The notes under the pieces were generated by a model, which saw nothing but the letters and a program-made list of their open reading frames with translations, ran no database searches and was not told where the DNA came from. Shown here in pieces: positions 20,398 to 33,062 of a stretch of DNA of 64,000 nt (positions are counted from its first letter, which is position 1; each line of letters begins with the position of its first letter). This stretch comes from Hofstenia miamia (taxonomy: Eukaryota > Xenacoelomorpha > Acoela > Hofsteniidae). Made by a program: the position numbers and the translations under genes. The stretch spans positions 133,978 through 197,977 of the forward strand of contig CABFPE010000206.1 in the NCBI GenBank assembly GCA_900660155.1, given 5' to 3'.

Positions 20398-22900
20398 AGA
20401 AATCATAGAACTATATTTTTGCATCACATTGAGTCATCAAATATTAATGATTACTAAAAACACAAAAACTTGAATTAATCTTGACTGTAACTTAGAAGAA
20501 AACTGTAATTTTGTAACTTTATTCTGAAAATATTTATTTCTTCAATTTCAATTCAAAAATAGTAATTTGACAAAAATTATTTTTACCAAACTTAAGTAAC
20601 TTTTCAAATAATTTGTTGATGCTATAAAAAGCGAGTTTCCATTAATTTTCTCTAATTGAAAATATTTTTTTCAATAAAACTTATTAATATATAAATATTC
20701 TGCAAATAATTAACAAGAATTTATTCTCCTTACCTTTTGTCAATATATGTTCAATTTTGAATTATACATGTATATGTGATTTTCCTCTTAAAAAAATACG
20801 ACTATGTTTTTGGTAGAAATAAGTTCCAAGAAAAATCGTGAAATTTATTAGTAATTATATTTAGTATTATGGAAGCATGAATATTTAATTCGGTCATTCT
20901 TTGTTAAAAAAGACTATTTTAAATATGTATCAAACTCTTAAGGGCAACTTTCAAATATATCTCTATAAAAAGTAGTTAACGTTACTACATTGATTTTTTG
21001 CATTTTCCCATTATTTTATTCTGTAGCCGTACCCACCCGAACATGTAAACCATGTATTCGTGCTTCATTCATTATTTACTTAATAGAAGTGCATATTGCC
21101 AAAAAATACTATTTCACTTGTCATGCAATTGCAAATAAAATGAAATATACCTTGTTACTATCTTCCTGAAGTTATATAGTGTAGCATTCAAAATTTCAAT
21201 TGTAGCTGCACATTATTCCAAACAATTTACCAATAATTATTAAATTCCCTTATTGATGCCATTAGAATTTTTCAAATAAACATGCTCTTGCATCCAAGTA
21301 AAAACAGCTAATAATATTACCATTAATGAATATAATTTTGATTTAAATTATAAAGGCATGACAATATAGTTCCTAAGAGTATTGCTTTATCCAACTACTT
21401 TATTGAAAGAGGCGGAGGAGGCTAATTGTCATTTTGAATTTGAGAGTTCCTTGCCATTGTAAAACTATTTTACTATTTGCAAGAAGACTTAAATGAATGT
21501 ATCAAAAATTCAGTAGAAAAAAAATCTGAAGCATACTGAAACACTATGTTAAGCGTAAAAAACTACTAGAAAGATAGAGAGTAAAGGAAAAAACAAAAAG
21601 TCACAAGAACCCAAGAACCGCAACTGTCAAAAACAAACTCGAAATCATAATGAGAAGAATTGCAAATAAACATTCAGTTCTAAAACTACAATGTTTCAGA
21701 TATTTAAGCAATAAAAGGCCAGTCGTTACCATGGTCAAAAAGCCCCTTTATATTCTACAGATAGTTCTAAATTTTTGAAAACAAAATAATTGTTATGGAC
21801 TGATGATACGATTTATTTTTAGCTTAAGAACGATCTTCTACCAGGCAATGATTTTTCTATTCAAAAATCCAGTTTAAAAGAGACAAAAAATTTACAACGC
21901 AATTAATGGTGTCGATTTGCATTAGTTCGGTGATCCCATTTTTTTAAAAAGACCAAAAAAAATTGCAAGGAATATTTAGGAAAGGAACTTCTGCAATCAT
22001 TAAGTAAGTTTGACAAAAATGAAAATTGATTGGTCTTCTGACCTGATTTGACCAAATCTCTTTAAGTCTTGTTTCAAACTCGACCAGTTGAACATTTTTG
22101 TCAATGTTAAAGTCGAGTGTTTATGAGAATAGTTCGGCAGTGACAACTATGCGTCAGTTGAAGACAAACATTTGATTAAAAGCAAAAAAATTGACAATAC
22201 TTCAATTCAAAACGATTTTTCATCACTGCTCTCTAGTCTTTGAGGCGTTGGTAATTAAGTCCACACTTTTCTGTAACACTTCTATGACATGTTCATTTTA
22301 TATTGTTGGACAATTGTTTCTTAGTGGTATACATAACAAAAATTGAATGCTATCTATATTAACAGAAGAAGCTCACCTTAATCATATATAGATAGCAAAA
22401 TCTTTGTGAATTCTTAATGGAAATAATTATTTTATAAGATCAACACAACATAATTTATGTTGTAATTTGAGTATATTAACGCGAAAAAGGAACAAATGAT
22501 TATAAAAAGAAGAAAATTTTATTGCTTGACTTTGTAATCGTTTTTTGCCTCTTTGGTATGTGTAATATTAGATAAGTATTGAAAAATTCTCCACTATAAG
22601 CATTGAGCAGTGGATTTAACCTTTCAATTATTCTATAGCCTATCAAATAAGTTCAATGAGGGTTTGTTAGGTGAGATGAAATATATCCGCAGAGAGGAAA
22701 ATTTTATAATAAGAACTATCAATAAGTAGAGTACGCTAAGCAAATTCAACTATGTCAAATTAGTTGTTCTAATGTTAATTTCTCAAATATTCGATCAATA
22801 ACAGTAAACATTATATGCCATCTAAATATAAGTTCATTAGTTCTGTAATATTATGAAATTATATTAAAGCATTTAATTCAATGGGATTTAACATTCTAAA
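20398..22900. other. Intergenic, no gene seen
   Basis: About 2.5 kb of AT-rich sequence in which neither strand gave a gene, RNA or repeat I could support. Confidence 0.5.
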
Positions 22901-23322
22901 AAGTTAATTATATATAGGATTCAGCAATAATGCAACGAAAGAATTCAGAATGACATTTTTAAAAAGCTGAAAACAAATCTAAAAGGCTAAATACCATAAT
23001 TAAATACCAACAAAGTTTGGAGTTCTACAGGTACTCAGTTGATTAAAACTATTTTCGCTATATATTAATGATGTGACTGAAGAAGTTCACAAAATACTCA
23101 ACGGTTATATAGTTGTATATAAAATGACCCAATGAAATCAATAAAGTATCTTCAAAAATCGCTAGACTCTTTAATGCTTTATTTATTGTTTAATATATAG
23201 AAATTAAATGCTGAAAAAAGATAATTCCAATAATATTCACACCAAGCTAACAACAGTGCTGAAAAAGATTGACAATAGAATAGATTATTTTGGAGTGCAT
23301 ATTGATAATAATTTAAAGCTTA
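22900..23322 (+). pseudogene. LINE reverse transcriptase fragment
   Basis: 23049-23100 reads LFSLYINDVTEEVHKIL, the block before the catalytic YxDD of LINE reverse transcriptases. 23141-23220 reads LQKSLDSLMLYLLFN then KLNAEK (thumb, L..NxxKT), and about 23284-23320 reads DYFGVHIDNNLKLR. Stops and a lost YADD core mark it as dead. A MITE (23323-23461) is inserted at its 3' end. Confidence 0.6.
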
Positions 23323-23461
23323 GGCTACGGTTAGACTGTGATTGGTCAAGCGTGATCTATCATATTTTGGGAGGATGGCACGTCTAACCACCCGAGATAA
23401 CTAGCGATGTGGAATGTTTTGTGCTTGCTCTTGCTAGCAATCGCATGGTCTAAACGTAGTC
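23323..23461. mobile_element. 139-bp MITE with GGCTACGTTTAGAC-type ends
   Basis: The left end GGCTACGGTTAGACTGTGAT pairs with the inverted right end GACTACGTTTAGACCATGCG. The flanks TAAAGCTTA (23314-23322) and TAAAGCCTA (23462-23470) are near-identical direct repeats that could be a 9-bp target duplication. A third end of the same type (GGGTTACGTTTAGACTATGT, inverted) lies at 23624, again followed by TAAAGC. The superfamily is uncertain. Confidence 0.6.
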
Positions 23462-23631
23462 TAAAGCCTATAATAAATTGCAAATAAGGCAAAATGAATT
23501 TGGAACGACACTGGGCCCTCCTAGTTCAGACTATGATGGAACAATTATTGAGGCAGGTTCGCAGAGAATATTAAATTGACTTTGTAAAAGCTTTTGTTAC
23601 TAATCACATAGTCTAAACGTAACCCTAAAGC

Positions 23632-23634
<3 letters not shown>

Positions 23635-23670
<36 letters not shown>
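23635..23670. repeat. (TA)n microsatellite
   Basis: An uninterrupted AT/TA run of about 36 bases. Similar short runs occur at 30594-30652, 52243-52258 (beside a gap) and 53262-53279. Confidence 0.95.
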
Positions 23671-23677
<7 letters not shown>

Positions 23678-25984
23678 ATATACAATTTTGAAATTTGTAC
23701 AATGTTAATCTATATTGCCTAAAGGTTGCTATATTTATGCTTAGCAGTGTACTTAAAGATATTTAACACATTTTTGGATAATTTTCAAAACACTTGAAAA
23801 AATTCACATATATCTCGCTATTTGTTTACCTCAACATAAGATGATAAATATAATGATAATTAAACTATTTTAACCCCATAGCGTGTGAATTATATCTTGA
23901 GTGCCTGTACTCAGAATGTTCCGAGATATTGATGCTAAAACTTCTACTAATCCTATTACTTGGCTAGTTTTTATGCTCATGCAAGTAATGAAATTTAGAT
24001 GATAACAATGCTAACATTATAAATTTATGTTGAAACAATGTAAATAGCGCATATATTTAGGCAGTTGCTCACAGAAATGATAATAGCCATACAAATGAAG
24101 GCTTCAATGTGTATTTTGCAAGGACAAAAATAAAATTTCTTTGATATGTCGCGTTTTTGTTTTATAGTTATCCATAGGTTTTTATTAATATTTTGCTTAA
24201 AATAAATTTATATTTGAAAATTTAAAATTTAATTCAGTGTATCTATCACATACCTTTTATTGAGGGACAGTTTTATTTCGCGTTTGAAATAATTCCGAAT
24301 TCTCTTTGAGTGCGTTTGTATTTTCTCTTAGGGAATCAACAAGATTAATTTTGGATTTTGATTTGCATTCGAAATGCAAACTTATAAGTATTACACCCAA
24401 CATTTTCCATTATATATATATATAAATAAAGAATTGCCATTTTCTAATTTAATTTGACTTTCTTAAAAAAATGTTCTATTTGCTTACTGTATGGGTTTCA
24501 CGAACTCATTCGAAAATTACTTTAAATTGCCTTAAAAATATAATCAAGCGAGAAATGAATGAATAATTTTTTTATAAATACTAACCGTTAAAATGTTTAG
24601 CATTTTTAACGTTTGCTCTGCAATAAGCAATATATCAATACCAATTACACCTGTCGGCGTCTTAAATGGGGAAGGGGGGGGGGTGNNNNNNNNNNNNNNN
24701 NNNNNNNNNNNNNNNNNNNNNNNNNNNNNNNNNNNNNNNNNNNNNNGTAAATTAGGTTTTCATTAGAGGCGACACTGTCAGAAATGAAAGCTCTGATTCT
24801 AGCAGTCTTTGTGCCTGACTTTTCTTCTGCAGATTAAGTTTTGATTTTAGGCATTTGCCTCAATCGATACAGTTTATGTGTACCCTACTTTAGCTCAGTG
24901 CTTACTCAAGGCACGACACAATTCGACTTAAAGTCTATTTTGTGAAAGTGTTCCATCTATTTGCAACCTGACTTGTTACTAGTTGTTCATTAAATATTGC
25001 ATGTAGCCATTACCGAATTATATTGGCTTATTTAAATATATCATGTTCGAACAACTTCCTAACTTACATTTATAATTTACTACATTTACGGTCGCTTTAT
25101 CGGTCATTTATGGGTCATTAATTTGGATCTAAAATAGTATTAATATATTTCCTAGGTTTCGGTCATCCAACCGTTTGCTGACAATTAATTATTTTAATAC
25201 ATGTAGTAATGAAATGCTAGTCGGCTAATCGAGAGAAAACCCCTACACCTAACCTATGTGCACTTTCGTGATCTCGCACAGAGACCCAAGAATCGTTCCC
25301 TGTGATGGATCCATACCACTACTAAACACCGCTTGATTAGCTCGACATCGTACTAAATAATCAAACCGTTAATATGAAACAAAATAAGAATTCTGAATAA
25401 AATTCTTTATGAACTTCTTACAATGGTTTTCGATCTATTTATAGCAAATCCAAAAGAAGTACCTGTCGATTCAAATTTAAACTTCTGCCGAGATGGCGGC
25501 TGAAAATAATGAAAGCGTCATTTAGTCAAAAAGTATTTTTATCGACAGATACAAATATCTCTTTTTTGACACATATTGTTTCTTAGTTGCATAATACAAA
25601 TAAATCTTAAATAATTCTAATTCTAATTTTTAATCATCTCTTCTTCGATCTTAATCCCTTCTGCTCGACGTTTTGCAGCTTATTTTGGATTTATGTGGAT
25701 GATGCTACACCAGAGAACTTAAAAATTTACTGTACAAAAAATAGTAGATCTAATAAAATAATTGTAGATTCATTTATATAAATAAGATTATTGCAATGTA
25801 TATGTACTTTGCTTTTTAAAATAATTGAGTGAATGATTCGTTCGATTTTTAAAAATTGCTTTAGCAAAACAAAAATAATTGCCACTATCATCAGAGTAAA
25901 TTCCAATTAATGAAAAAAGTTGATGAGTAGTTTTTTGATAATTGTATAAACGCGAAAATATTGATTGCTTATGAAGAAATCGTT
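23671..25984. other. Intergenic with a 61-bp gap
   Basis: No gene is recognised. N at 24686-24746 follows a G-rich run (24671-24683), probably a sequencing drop-out. A possible isolated start, ATGGCGGCTG at 25492, opens a frame of only about ten codons and is not supported as a gene. Confidence 0.5.
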
Positions 25985-26440
25985 TGCTATGGAAATACAT
26001 TTACAAGTGAGAAATCTTTCTATTATATTTTTTCCATGGTATTTTGTACTTGCACAACGTTTAATATGGTGATGATTGGCTGACTCAAATATAGTAGATG
26101 AAAATGAACTTAATGAGCCAAATTTTCGTGCTTGATCTGCTAGATGAAAGAGTGAATGCAGATTCAACGTTTGGCTCCATTCGCTATAAAAGGAAGGTAA
26201 CTGTTCAACAAAGTTTTTAATATATTCATCGGCTAAATCATGCTGTTCACTTTTTTATCAAAAGGCTAATTCTAATAAATAGAAATGACTGTAAATCGAA
26301 AAATAGAGCATAGCAGCTCCCGTGTATAAGAAAAATGTCTTAAATTTTGAAAATTTTCCATTTTTCAACGATGAAGTTTGAATGATTTCTATAAAATTTA
26401 TCCATATTTTGGAGGGAATTTCTTGCAAAACGTTCATTAT
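25985..26440 (-). pseudogene. Fragment of a TNP2/CACTA-like transposase
   Basis: Read on the minus strand, the segment gives FFLYTGAAMLYFSIYSHFYL, then DEYIKNFVEQLPSFYSEW, NLHSLFHLADQARKFGSL and SFSSTIFESANHH. The NxHSLxHLxDxxxxFGxL then SAFxFE block is shared by a widespread family of uncharacterised animal proteins related to TNP2-type (CACTA/En-Spm-like) transposases. Frames change near 26160-26340, and only about 150 codons are present. It is therefore a fragment of a plain DNA transposon. The family name is inferred from memory of the motif. Confidence 0.45.
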
Positions 26441-28127
26441 ACAGCAAAAGAAATGATAATGTTAGTTTATCGTTATGCTTATATTTATATATTATTATAC
26501 ACGAAGTAGAATTGAGATTGAGACAGGACATGTCATGTCAAATTATAATCCTTAAACTACTGCATGGTTAAAAAAGCTAACAATTTACATTAGTTAGTTC
26601 ATTTAAATTTACATTTAGCTACCAAGGTTTTGCTTACTGTAAAATCTAATTTATAATTTTATATGATGAGGCACTTAATTTTGTGGAATATAATCTGGGA
26701 ATTATTTCTTTTTCTTTATTATAATTATTTATATTGATAATCAATTGGTGTTAGAAAACAACTTATTATTTTCAGAATTTGCTTACATTAATCTTTTGTT
26801 TACATATTATATTTCAATATAATCATGCATCAGAGTGGTCATTAAAAAGGTTGGTCTTAAAGTCTTGCAAGTATTGCATTGTCTCACATTTTTTAATTTT
26901 CAAGTATTTTCAAAAATGCATAATTATACACCAAAAGAATCAGAATACCACGAGGTATTGTAATTCGTATTACGTACAGATTGCTTTTGCCAATTATCTT
27001 TTTTGTCTTCAAATTCAAAGATCTTGAGTTTTATTGTGTAAATCCATAAAATACAGTGGCTTCAAACAAGATTGTCAGACGTAAGCCCTGTGATATCTTC
27101 CGTTGTGGATACTTGAAATTTCGTGTTTATTCAAGTAATCTATTGACTATCCAACAATTGGAACAAATCATTGTTGAAGAAGTCAATTATTTAGCCACAA
27201 GAATTCGTGTGTGAAAGTTTTGAGTGACAGCAATGAGCACATTGAGGGATTACATTTGCTCAAAAAATTTGCATTCTTATTAATTTCAAGTTGTTTTGTT
27301 ATTAATAAAGTATTCTTATGAGTTCTCACAAAACCAAAGAATAAGTCCCGTTAGAATTAAACGGTAAAAAACGTAAATGTAAATTAAATGTAAATAAAAC
27401 CCAAGTTTAATCAAAAAAATGAAAATGTTATTCTGCAAAAGCATCGTAAGTATGCGATATAAATTACAAAACACCATGGTATTCCTCATCTTTTGGTGTA
27501 TTGCATCGTTGAAAGTAGCAGAAAATTAAAAATGCGAGACAATTTGAAACTTGAGTGACCTTATAACCAACCTGTACATCGTCATTGTCTAGATAAAAAG
27601 CGCTATGTAGGATTTTTTAATTTCTTGAAAATCAATCTTTTGTTATACACATCTTATACCCACCAATTGTCAAATCTAAATTGTTATCACAAGCACTTAA
27701 CAGATTTACCATTATTTTTCCATATAGCAACCTTTACATAGACAATGTCGATAGAATTACTAAATAGGCTAAGCTGTTGAATTTCCGTTAATCATACAAA
27801 TATAGGACACAACAACTGATAATATTGTTAAAAAGTTCAACGTATCATGATATTTTTGATAGTACTAAGAACTAATGCCTTCTACATGAGAAATTCCAGT
27901 GTTTAGTTTACATTCTGTCTTCAACTCATATGTCATTGATATGTTGCAAAGCAATCGAATCGAATTGATACAAAACGAAAACTTCAAAATCGATTAGGTT
28001 TAAATCGAAGAAAAAATTTCATGAACCGTACAACCCAATTTAGTTTGGTAATCTATAGTGAATAGCCAAAGTAAAATAATACGAACCGAAGTTATCTTTA
28101 ATTATATTTATAAAAACATTATGACTT
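26441..28127. other. Intergenic, no gene seen
   Basis: AT-rich sequence upstream of the transposase fragment and downstream of the FG-GAP gene. No gene, RNA or clear repeat found. Confidence 0.5.
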
Positions 28128-29946
28128 CTAAAATTGATTATACAAAATAGTTATATCATCGCCAATGGTACACACTAGATCATCAAATCCATCATCATTA
28201 ATATCTAACACTGCATAAATCGTATAAATATCAATGCAGAAAAATTCTTTTATTAGTTGCCAAGATCTTCTATTTAGATTACTAGAAAAGCTGTAATCTA
28301 TTAGAAAAAGCTTTGCTTTATGTAGTCTATTAATGATCATAAAATCTGCTTTATTATCCGGATCAAGAAACCCACGTAAAACAAAAGTCCGACTAGATAA
28401 GTTCCTTGGTTTGAAATTTTGAAAATCCAGTGCAAGATACTCATTGATGTAGTCCGATGCTATGTAGGTTACTCGGACATAATTTCCATTTGATACGCAA
28501 ATCAATTCGTTGTTTTGATTGTGATAGATTTCTTCACAAACAATGGGTCTACCATAAACGTTATCAAGAACATTTGCGATAATCGAATAGTGCTTTCCCT
28601 TGATACACGCAGATTCACCTAACAAGATTCTCAGCAACACAAATGAAGCGTTGTCGTGAACTGCATTGAAATGTAAAAAATCATTTTTTGATTTTGAAAG
28701 CAGTGTAATATTTGCGTCACCACAAATAAAAAGCATTGGGACAGAATTGCATCTCGCTCGAGGAGATGAAATACTTAATTCCAAAGTTGCATTTTGTATT
28801 GGAAATAAATACAATTCATAAGATATCTCAACTTTCTGATTGCTTTCAGATATTTCAATGAAGGAATTTTGAAAGAAACAGAAAAATTTCTTCTTAAAAA
28901 TATAGGCAGAATGTATACATTTTGGTTTTTCCACAATCGAGTGGTTTATCATTAAAGGAATAGCGACGTCTGATTGATTGAGTGTACCCACAATAATGAA
29001 AAGTCCTTTTTCCGAAGATGAGTAGCACACTTTATCTAATTGGGAAAACCATTTTACGAATAGTAATAAGTCACAGTTAAGTGTGTTTACTGAATGATAA
29101 GTCTCTTTATTAGTTCCAACTAACTCCGTTATAAAATTCTTATAGAACTCATGAAGAGGCTGTTTACTGGGAATAAGCAATCCTTTTTTTTGGACCAACG
29201 TCGCAGATTATACTGTGATTAAATTTTATTGCGAATAAGCCTGGCATAGTAGTATTATCAGGCATTTTTAAATATAATCCTACAAAGCCATAATTTCTTG
29301 AGGTGATTGTAAAAACATTTGAATTATATGGTGTTTGGACCCATAAATAATATGAAAAAGGCATTCTTTTTGCCATAAAATACACACTATCTACATGTCT
29401 TCTAATATGGACTATAATTAGTGCCTCGGGACTTGTTCCACATGTATTAAATACATCAGTTTCATTGTCGATAATTTGAATTCCGCTAACTGAAATATAG
29501 AACGAAAATATTTTGTTAATGTCTACTCCAATAATAATGTAATTGTACAGCAAAAACTTTTCAAATTGAAGTTTGTAAATGATAGTTTTAGTGATTGTGT
29601 CATTTCCTTCTGCATTTGTAATCGTGTACTCGAAGAATATGTCTGTAAATACTGGCAGAACAAACGATAGGTTAAATTCAGCTTCATTAATTCTTTCGAC
29701 ATCTGTTATTGTAAAAGGAATTCTTTCGATAATTTTACCGTCTGTTTCTTGAATTATGTTGTAAAATCTTTGGTATTCCTCAAAATCACAGATAATACTT
29801 TTTGAACTAGACTTTCCTGAGTTACTTGCGCAGTTCGCGTATTGGTGGAAATTAATTTTATTGTGAAGCCTCGACTTTGTGCGTTTAGTAAATTTGGTTG
29901 ATTCTGAAGAAACTAGAAATAAAACAAATAGAATTGAGCGTATCAT
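28128..29946 (-). CDS. Secreted FG-GAP/VCBS-like protein, one frame shift at an A8 run
   Basis: Two long minus-strand frames overlap: 29946-29164 (260 codons, MIRSILFVLFLVSSES, a clear signal peptide) and 29198-28128 (356 codons). They meet at CCAAAAAAAAGG (about 29184-29195). One A fewer would give a single frame of about 605 residues, so a homopolymer error in the assembly is the simplest explanation. Ribosomal or transcriptional slippage on the A-run is possible but less likely. The protein has several N-glycosylation sequons. Near its end is AVLDINDDGFDDLVCT, the Ca-binding DxNDDGxxD loop of FG-GAP/VCBS repeats as in integrin alpha chains. LRGFLDPDNKADFMII is a weaker repeat. No transmembrane helix is evident at the C-terminus, so it is probably secreted. 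No ortholog is recognised. Confidence 0.7.
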
Positions 29947-30591
29947 GCCTACACCAAGTTATCAACTATTAAAAAAGTCAGCAAGACAGCTGTTAGGATA
30001 TCATTTAATATAGAAATATTATGCAAGTTTAATATTTATATGTAAGCAGATTGATACTTGTTCTTTATATTTTTCGGTATATAATCGATAATGACTTCAT
30101 GACCACATTAAAATTGAAGAGTTTTTAAAGTTACACTTTGCGTTGCCGGTGATATGGAACGTTCGCATCAAATCAAGTCAAATAAACAGACTCTGTTGCT
30201 AATTGATAAAAATTGATATCAATTCAAATCAACAGTATTTTTTGTTGATATCAACAGTATTACATTTTTGGATACAATGTATTCTTCACTTATTTCAACG
30301 ATATTCACTAACTTGCGAGCTCATGCGCTTATGCAAGGCAAACACTTCATTAATAGTTACTAATGCAATATTTATTTTGATAAATATTATTCCTAAATTT
30401 TTGCATCCTTGCAAATCCAGTAGGTTCATTACTAAAGAAGAGAATTTAAAAAAATATATCAACCATAATTAGTCAATCAATTCTTAAATCATAGATCTAC
30501 TTTATGTGTTTACACAATGCAGTTAATATGAAATTGTTTTATATATGATAGATATACAAAAGTGTCAAAAAAATAAATATATATTTAAAAT

Positions 30592-30593
<2 letters not shown>
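29947..30593. other. Intergenic upstream of the FG-GAP gene
   Basis: It would hold the promoter of the minus-strand FG-GAP gene. No definite element is seen. The open frame 30203-30472 has no protein signature. Confidence 0.45.

Positions 30594-30652
<59 letters not shown>
30594..30652. repeat. (TA)n microsatellite
   Basis: Alternating TA over about 59 bases with one interruption (ATGTAT), directly upstream of the 69-bp repeat of the Penelope-like element. Confidence 0.95.
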
Positions 30653-30675
30653 TGAAATAGTTCAAAACCATTATG

Positions 30676-30815
30676 AATTTAAAAAAAAAGAAAATTATAA
30701 CATCATTATAAAAGCTAACAATACAAAAATAGGGGAAGCATTATAATTTAAAAAAAAAGAAAATTATAACATCATTATAAAAGCTAACAATACAAAAATA
30801 GGGGAAGCATTATAC
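30676..30815. repeat. 69-bp direct repeat at the Penelope-like element's 5' side
   Basis: ATTATAACATCATTATAAAA through GGGGAAGCATTATA occurs twice with a 69-bp offset (GGGG at 30732 and 30801). Penelope-like elements often carry repeated 5' sequence, so this may be part of the element. Confidence 0.8.
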
Positions 30816-30929
30816 TTGAAGAAAGTAGTAGAACGGACCAACATACTGAACAAGAAAATGAATACATTTCAAAGATTACATCTATGTTAAATTTTAGCAT
30901 ATAGAAATTATTCTGGGAAAATATTTCTG

Positions 30930-30965
30930 ACTATGATCAATAAAGTATCGAAACGCGTCAAATAG
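30930..30965 (+). ncRNA. Possible hammerhead-ribozyme remnant
   Basis: CTGACTATGATCAATAAAGT then ATCGAAACGCGTC lies just upstream of the Penelope-like RT. Hammerhead ribozymes of Penelope-like elements have CTGATGA ... CGAAAC ... GTC in this order. The 3' half (CGAAACGCGTC) fits well, but the 5' core is CTGACTA instead of CTGATGA, so cleavage is unlikely. Confidence 0.3.
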
Positions 30966-31022
30966 TGGATTCCATTTTAAAATGCATTTATGTAGCATTG
31001 TTTTAAATATATAAAATCCCAC

Positions 31023-32960
31023 TTGTTAAATGCAAATGAAAACCAAAACTTTGGATTGATTAGAAAACTACACCTTATATTGAATAAAGCAGAATTACGA
31101 ATATCATTTTTGGCTCAATGTATTCAATATAAATTAATTCCAAAATTGTTGTCACTTTCAATTCCTCAACATCTTAGAGATTATTCTTATAAATTTAGAA
31201 GAGCACAACTAAAAGCATTAAAAGCAATTCATGAAGATGGTAGAAGAAAATTTCTTGTTTTGAAAAAAGAATATGATGCTGGTATATCAGTATTTAGAGA
31301 TAGAAAATATGTTGAATCAATTTTAGAAACACTTAACAAAAAACATTTAACAAAGATTAAAGTAACGCATTCAAATAAAATACTAAAAATGAAGAAAAAA
31401 ACAAGGTAATGATATACTAGATTTTTGTGCCACCGATACCAGTTACAAACTTTCAAAAGAACAACATGATGCTTTATCATTTGGTTTCAAAATGAGTTGG
31501 CCATCAACATTTAATAATTTCAAAATAGAAATAAATTGCGAAACAATGTTTCAAAATCTATTAAGAAATGAAAAATTAAATCAGGAGGAGGACATTAAGG
31601 ATTTACGAAATGACATCATCTATACAATGAAAAGTTATCTAAAACAACCTAAAATATCTCAGAAAGTAAAGTCCTTAATTTCAAATGATCGTAAGATTTT
31701 TAAAAATGAGGATATATATGTTTGCAAATACGATAAAGGAAATGGAACAGTTATCTTAGACAAAAAAACCTACTTATAAAAAATGAATAACATCTTAAAT
31801 GACTCATCAAAATTAAGAACAATTACTTTATGCATATTGAAGAAAAATTTAACAAGAAGTTACTATCTCTAAGAAACAATAATAAAATTTCATCTGAAAT
31901 CTACAACAAAATTCGCAGCACAGGAAGTCAACCAGCTAGACTTTATGGACTTGCAAAAGTACATAAAGACAATAAAGATCCTCCAATGAGACCAATTCTT
32001 TCCATGGTTAATTCAGTAACTTAAATTTTGAGCAAATGGCTTGATAGTCTTCTTAAGGAATTCTTACCATATAAATATGTACTATCTGACTCTTGAATTT
32101 ATTGATGAACTCAACACCTTTTACAAAAGGAATCAATTTCAAAAAAAAATATTGTTAGTTACGACGTTAAAAGCCTTTTTACTAACATACCTGCTAAGAA
32201 GACTATAGAACATTTAATATCAATTATTCCTCAAGAAAAGATCGAAATCGAAATGAATACTTAAAAAGATAATTCTTTTTTTGATGGCTCCATTTATAAT
32301 CAAATTGATGGTATGTCTATGGGATCTCCCTTAGGTCCAACCATGGTTCAATTTGCAATGAACATTATTGAAAGAAATTTTACTAATCATCATTTTCTAT
32401 TTTATAAACGATATGTTGATGATATCTTTCCTGTATTTAGTAACCAAGATAAAGCAAATAATTTTTTAAAATATTTAAATAATCAAATGACTGAAATTCA
32501 ATTTACAATGGAAAATCAAATGGACAACAAACTAATATTTCTATATACTCAAATTTCAAATCATCATACAAATTTTTCTTCAAGTTATCACGTCAAAATC
32601 ACCAAAACTGGCTTATACATATAATTTACATCTCATTGTGACAAGAAGTATAAAATCAACAGCGTCAAAGCAATTTGTAAAAGAATTTATGCAATATCAT
32701 CTGATTACAAAGTTCTAACATCAGCACTTACACATTGTGCACAGTTTTTGAAAACAATGGTTATTCGCATGAATTAATTAAGAAAATTATCACTAAACAA
32801 ATTTTACAACAAGATAATGAAACAAAGTTAATAACTCAATCATTACAAGATTAAGAGAAGTAAAAAATATATTGGAAACTTCCATATATAGAGAACAACA
32901 TCAAGAAATTGTCAAAGAACTTAGTAAACATCAATAAAAAGCTCATAAGATCAAGACTTA
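31023..32960 (+). pseudogene. Penelope-like retroelement, reverse transcriptase region
   Basis: Frames in order: 31023-31409 (Lys-rich N-terminal region), 31492-31779 (VCKYDKGNGTVILDKKTYL), 31830-32024 (GSQPARLYGLAKVHK then PPMRPILS) and 32313-32624 (MSMGSPLGPTM, then RYVDDIFPVF with the catalytic YVDD). PARLYGLxKxHK and GSPLGP are diagnostic of Penelope-like reverse transcriptases, which are related to telomerase RT. No GIY-YIG endonuclease is recognised downstream to 32960. Several interruptions make it inactive in this assembly. The frames are still readable and the motifs crisp, so the copy is only moderately old. Confidence 0.75.
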
Positions 32961-33062
32961 TTCCAATTTTTCGGGAAACGCATAAAAGAGCATATTAATG
33001 GACATATAAATACTAAAATATTTCAACAACATAAGGAAGTTAAAAAAGAAAGTTTTAACATC

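Noticed and set aside
25492-25530. ATGGCGGCTGAAAATAATGA, a good start context resembling a first exon
   Set aside because: The frame closes after about ten codons and no donor site supports a first exon.
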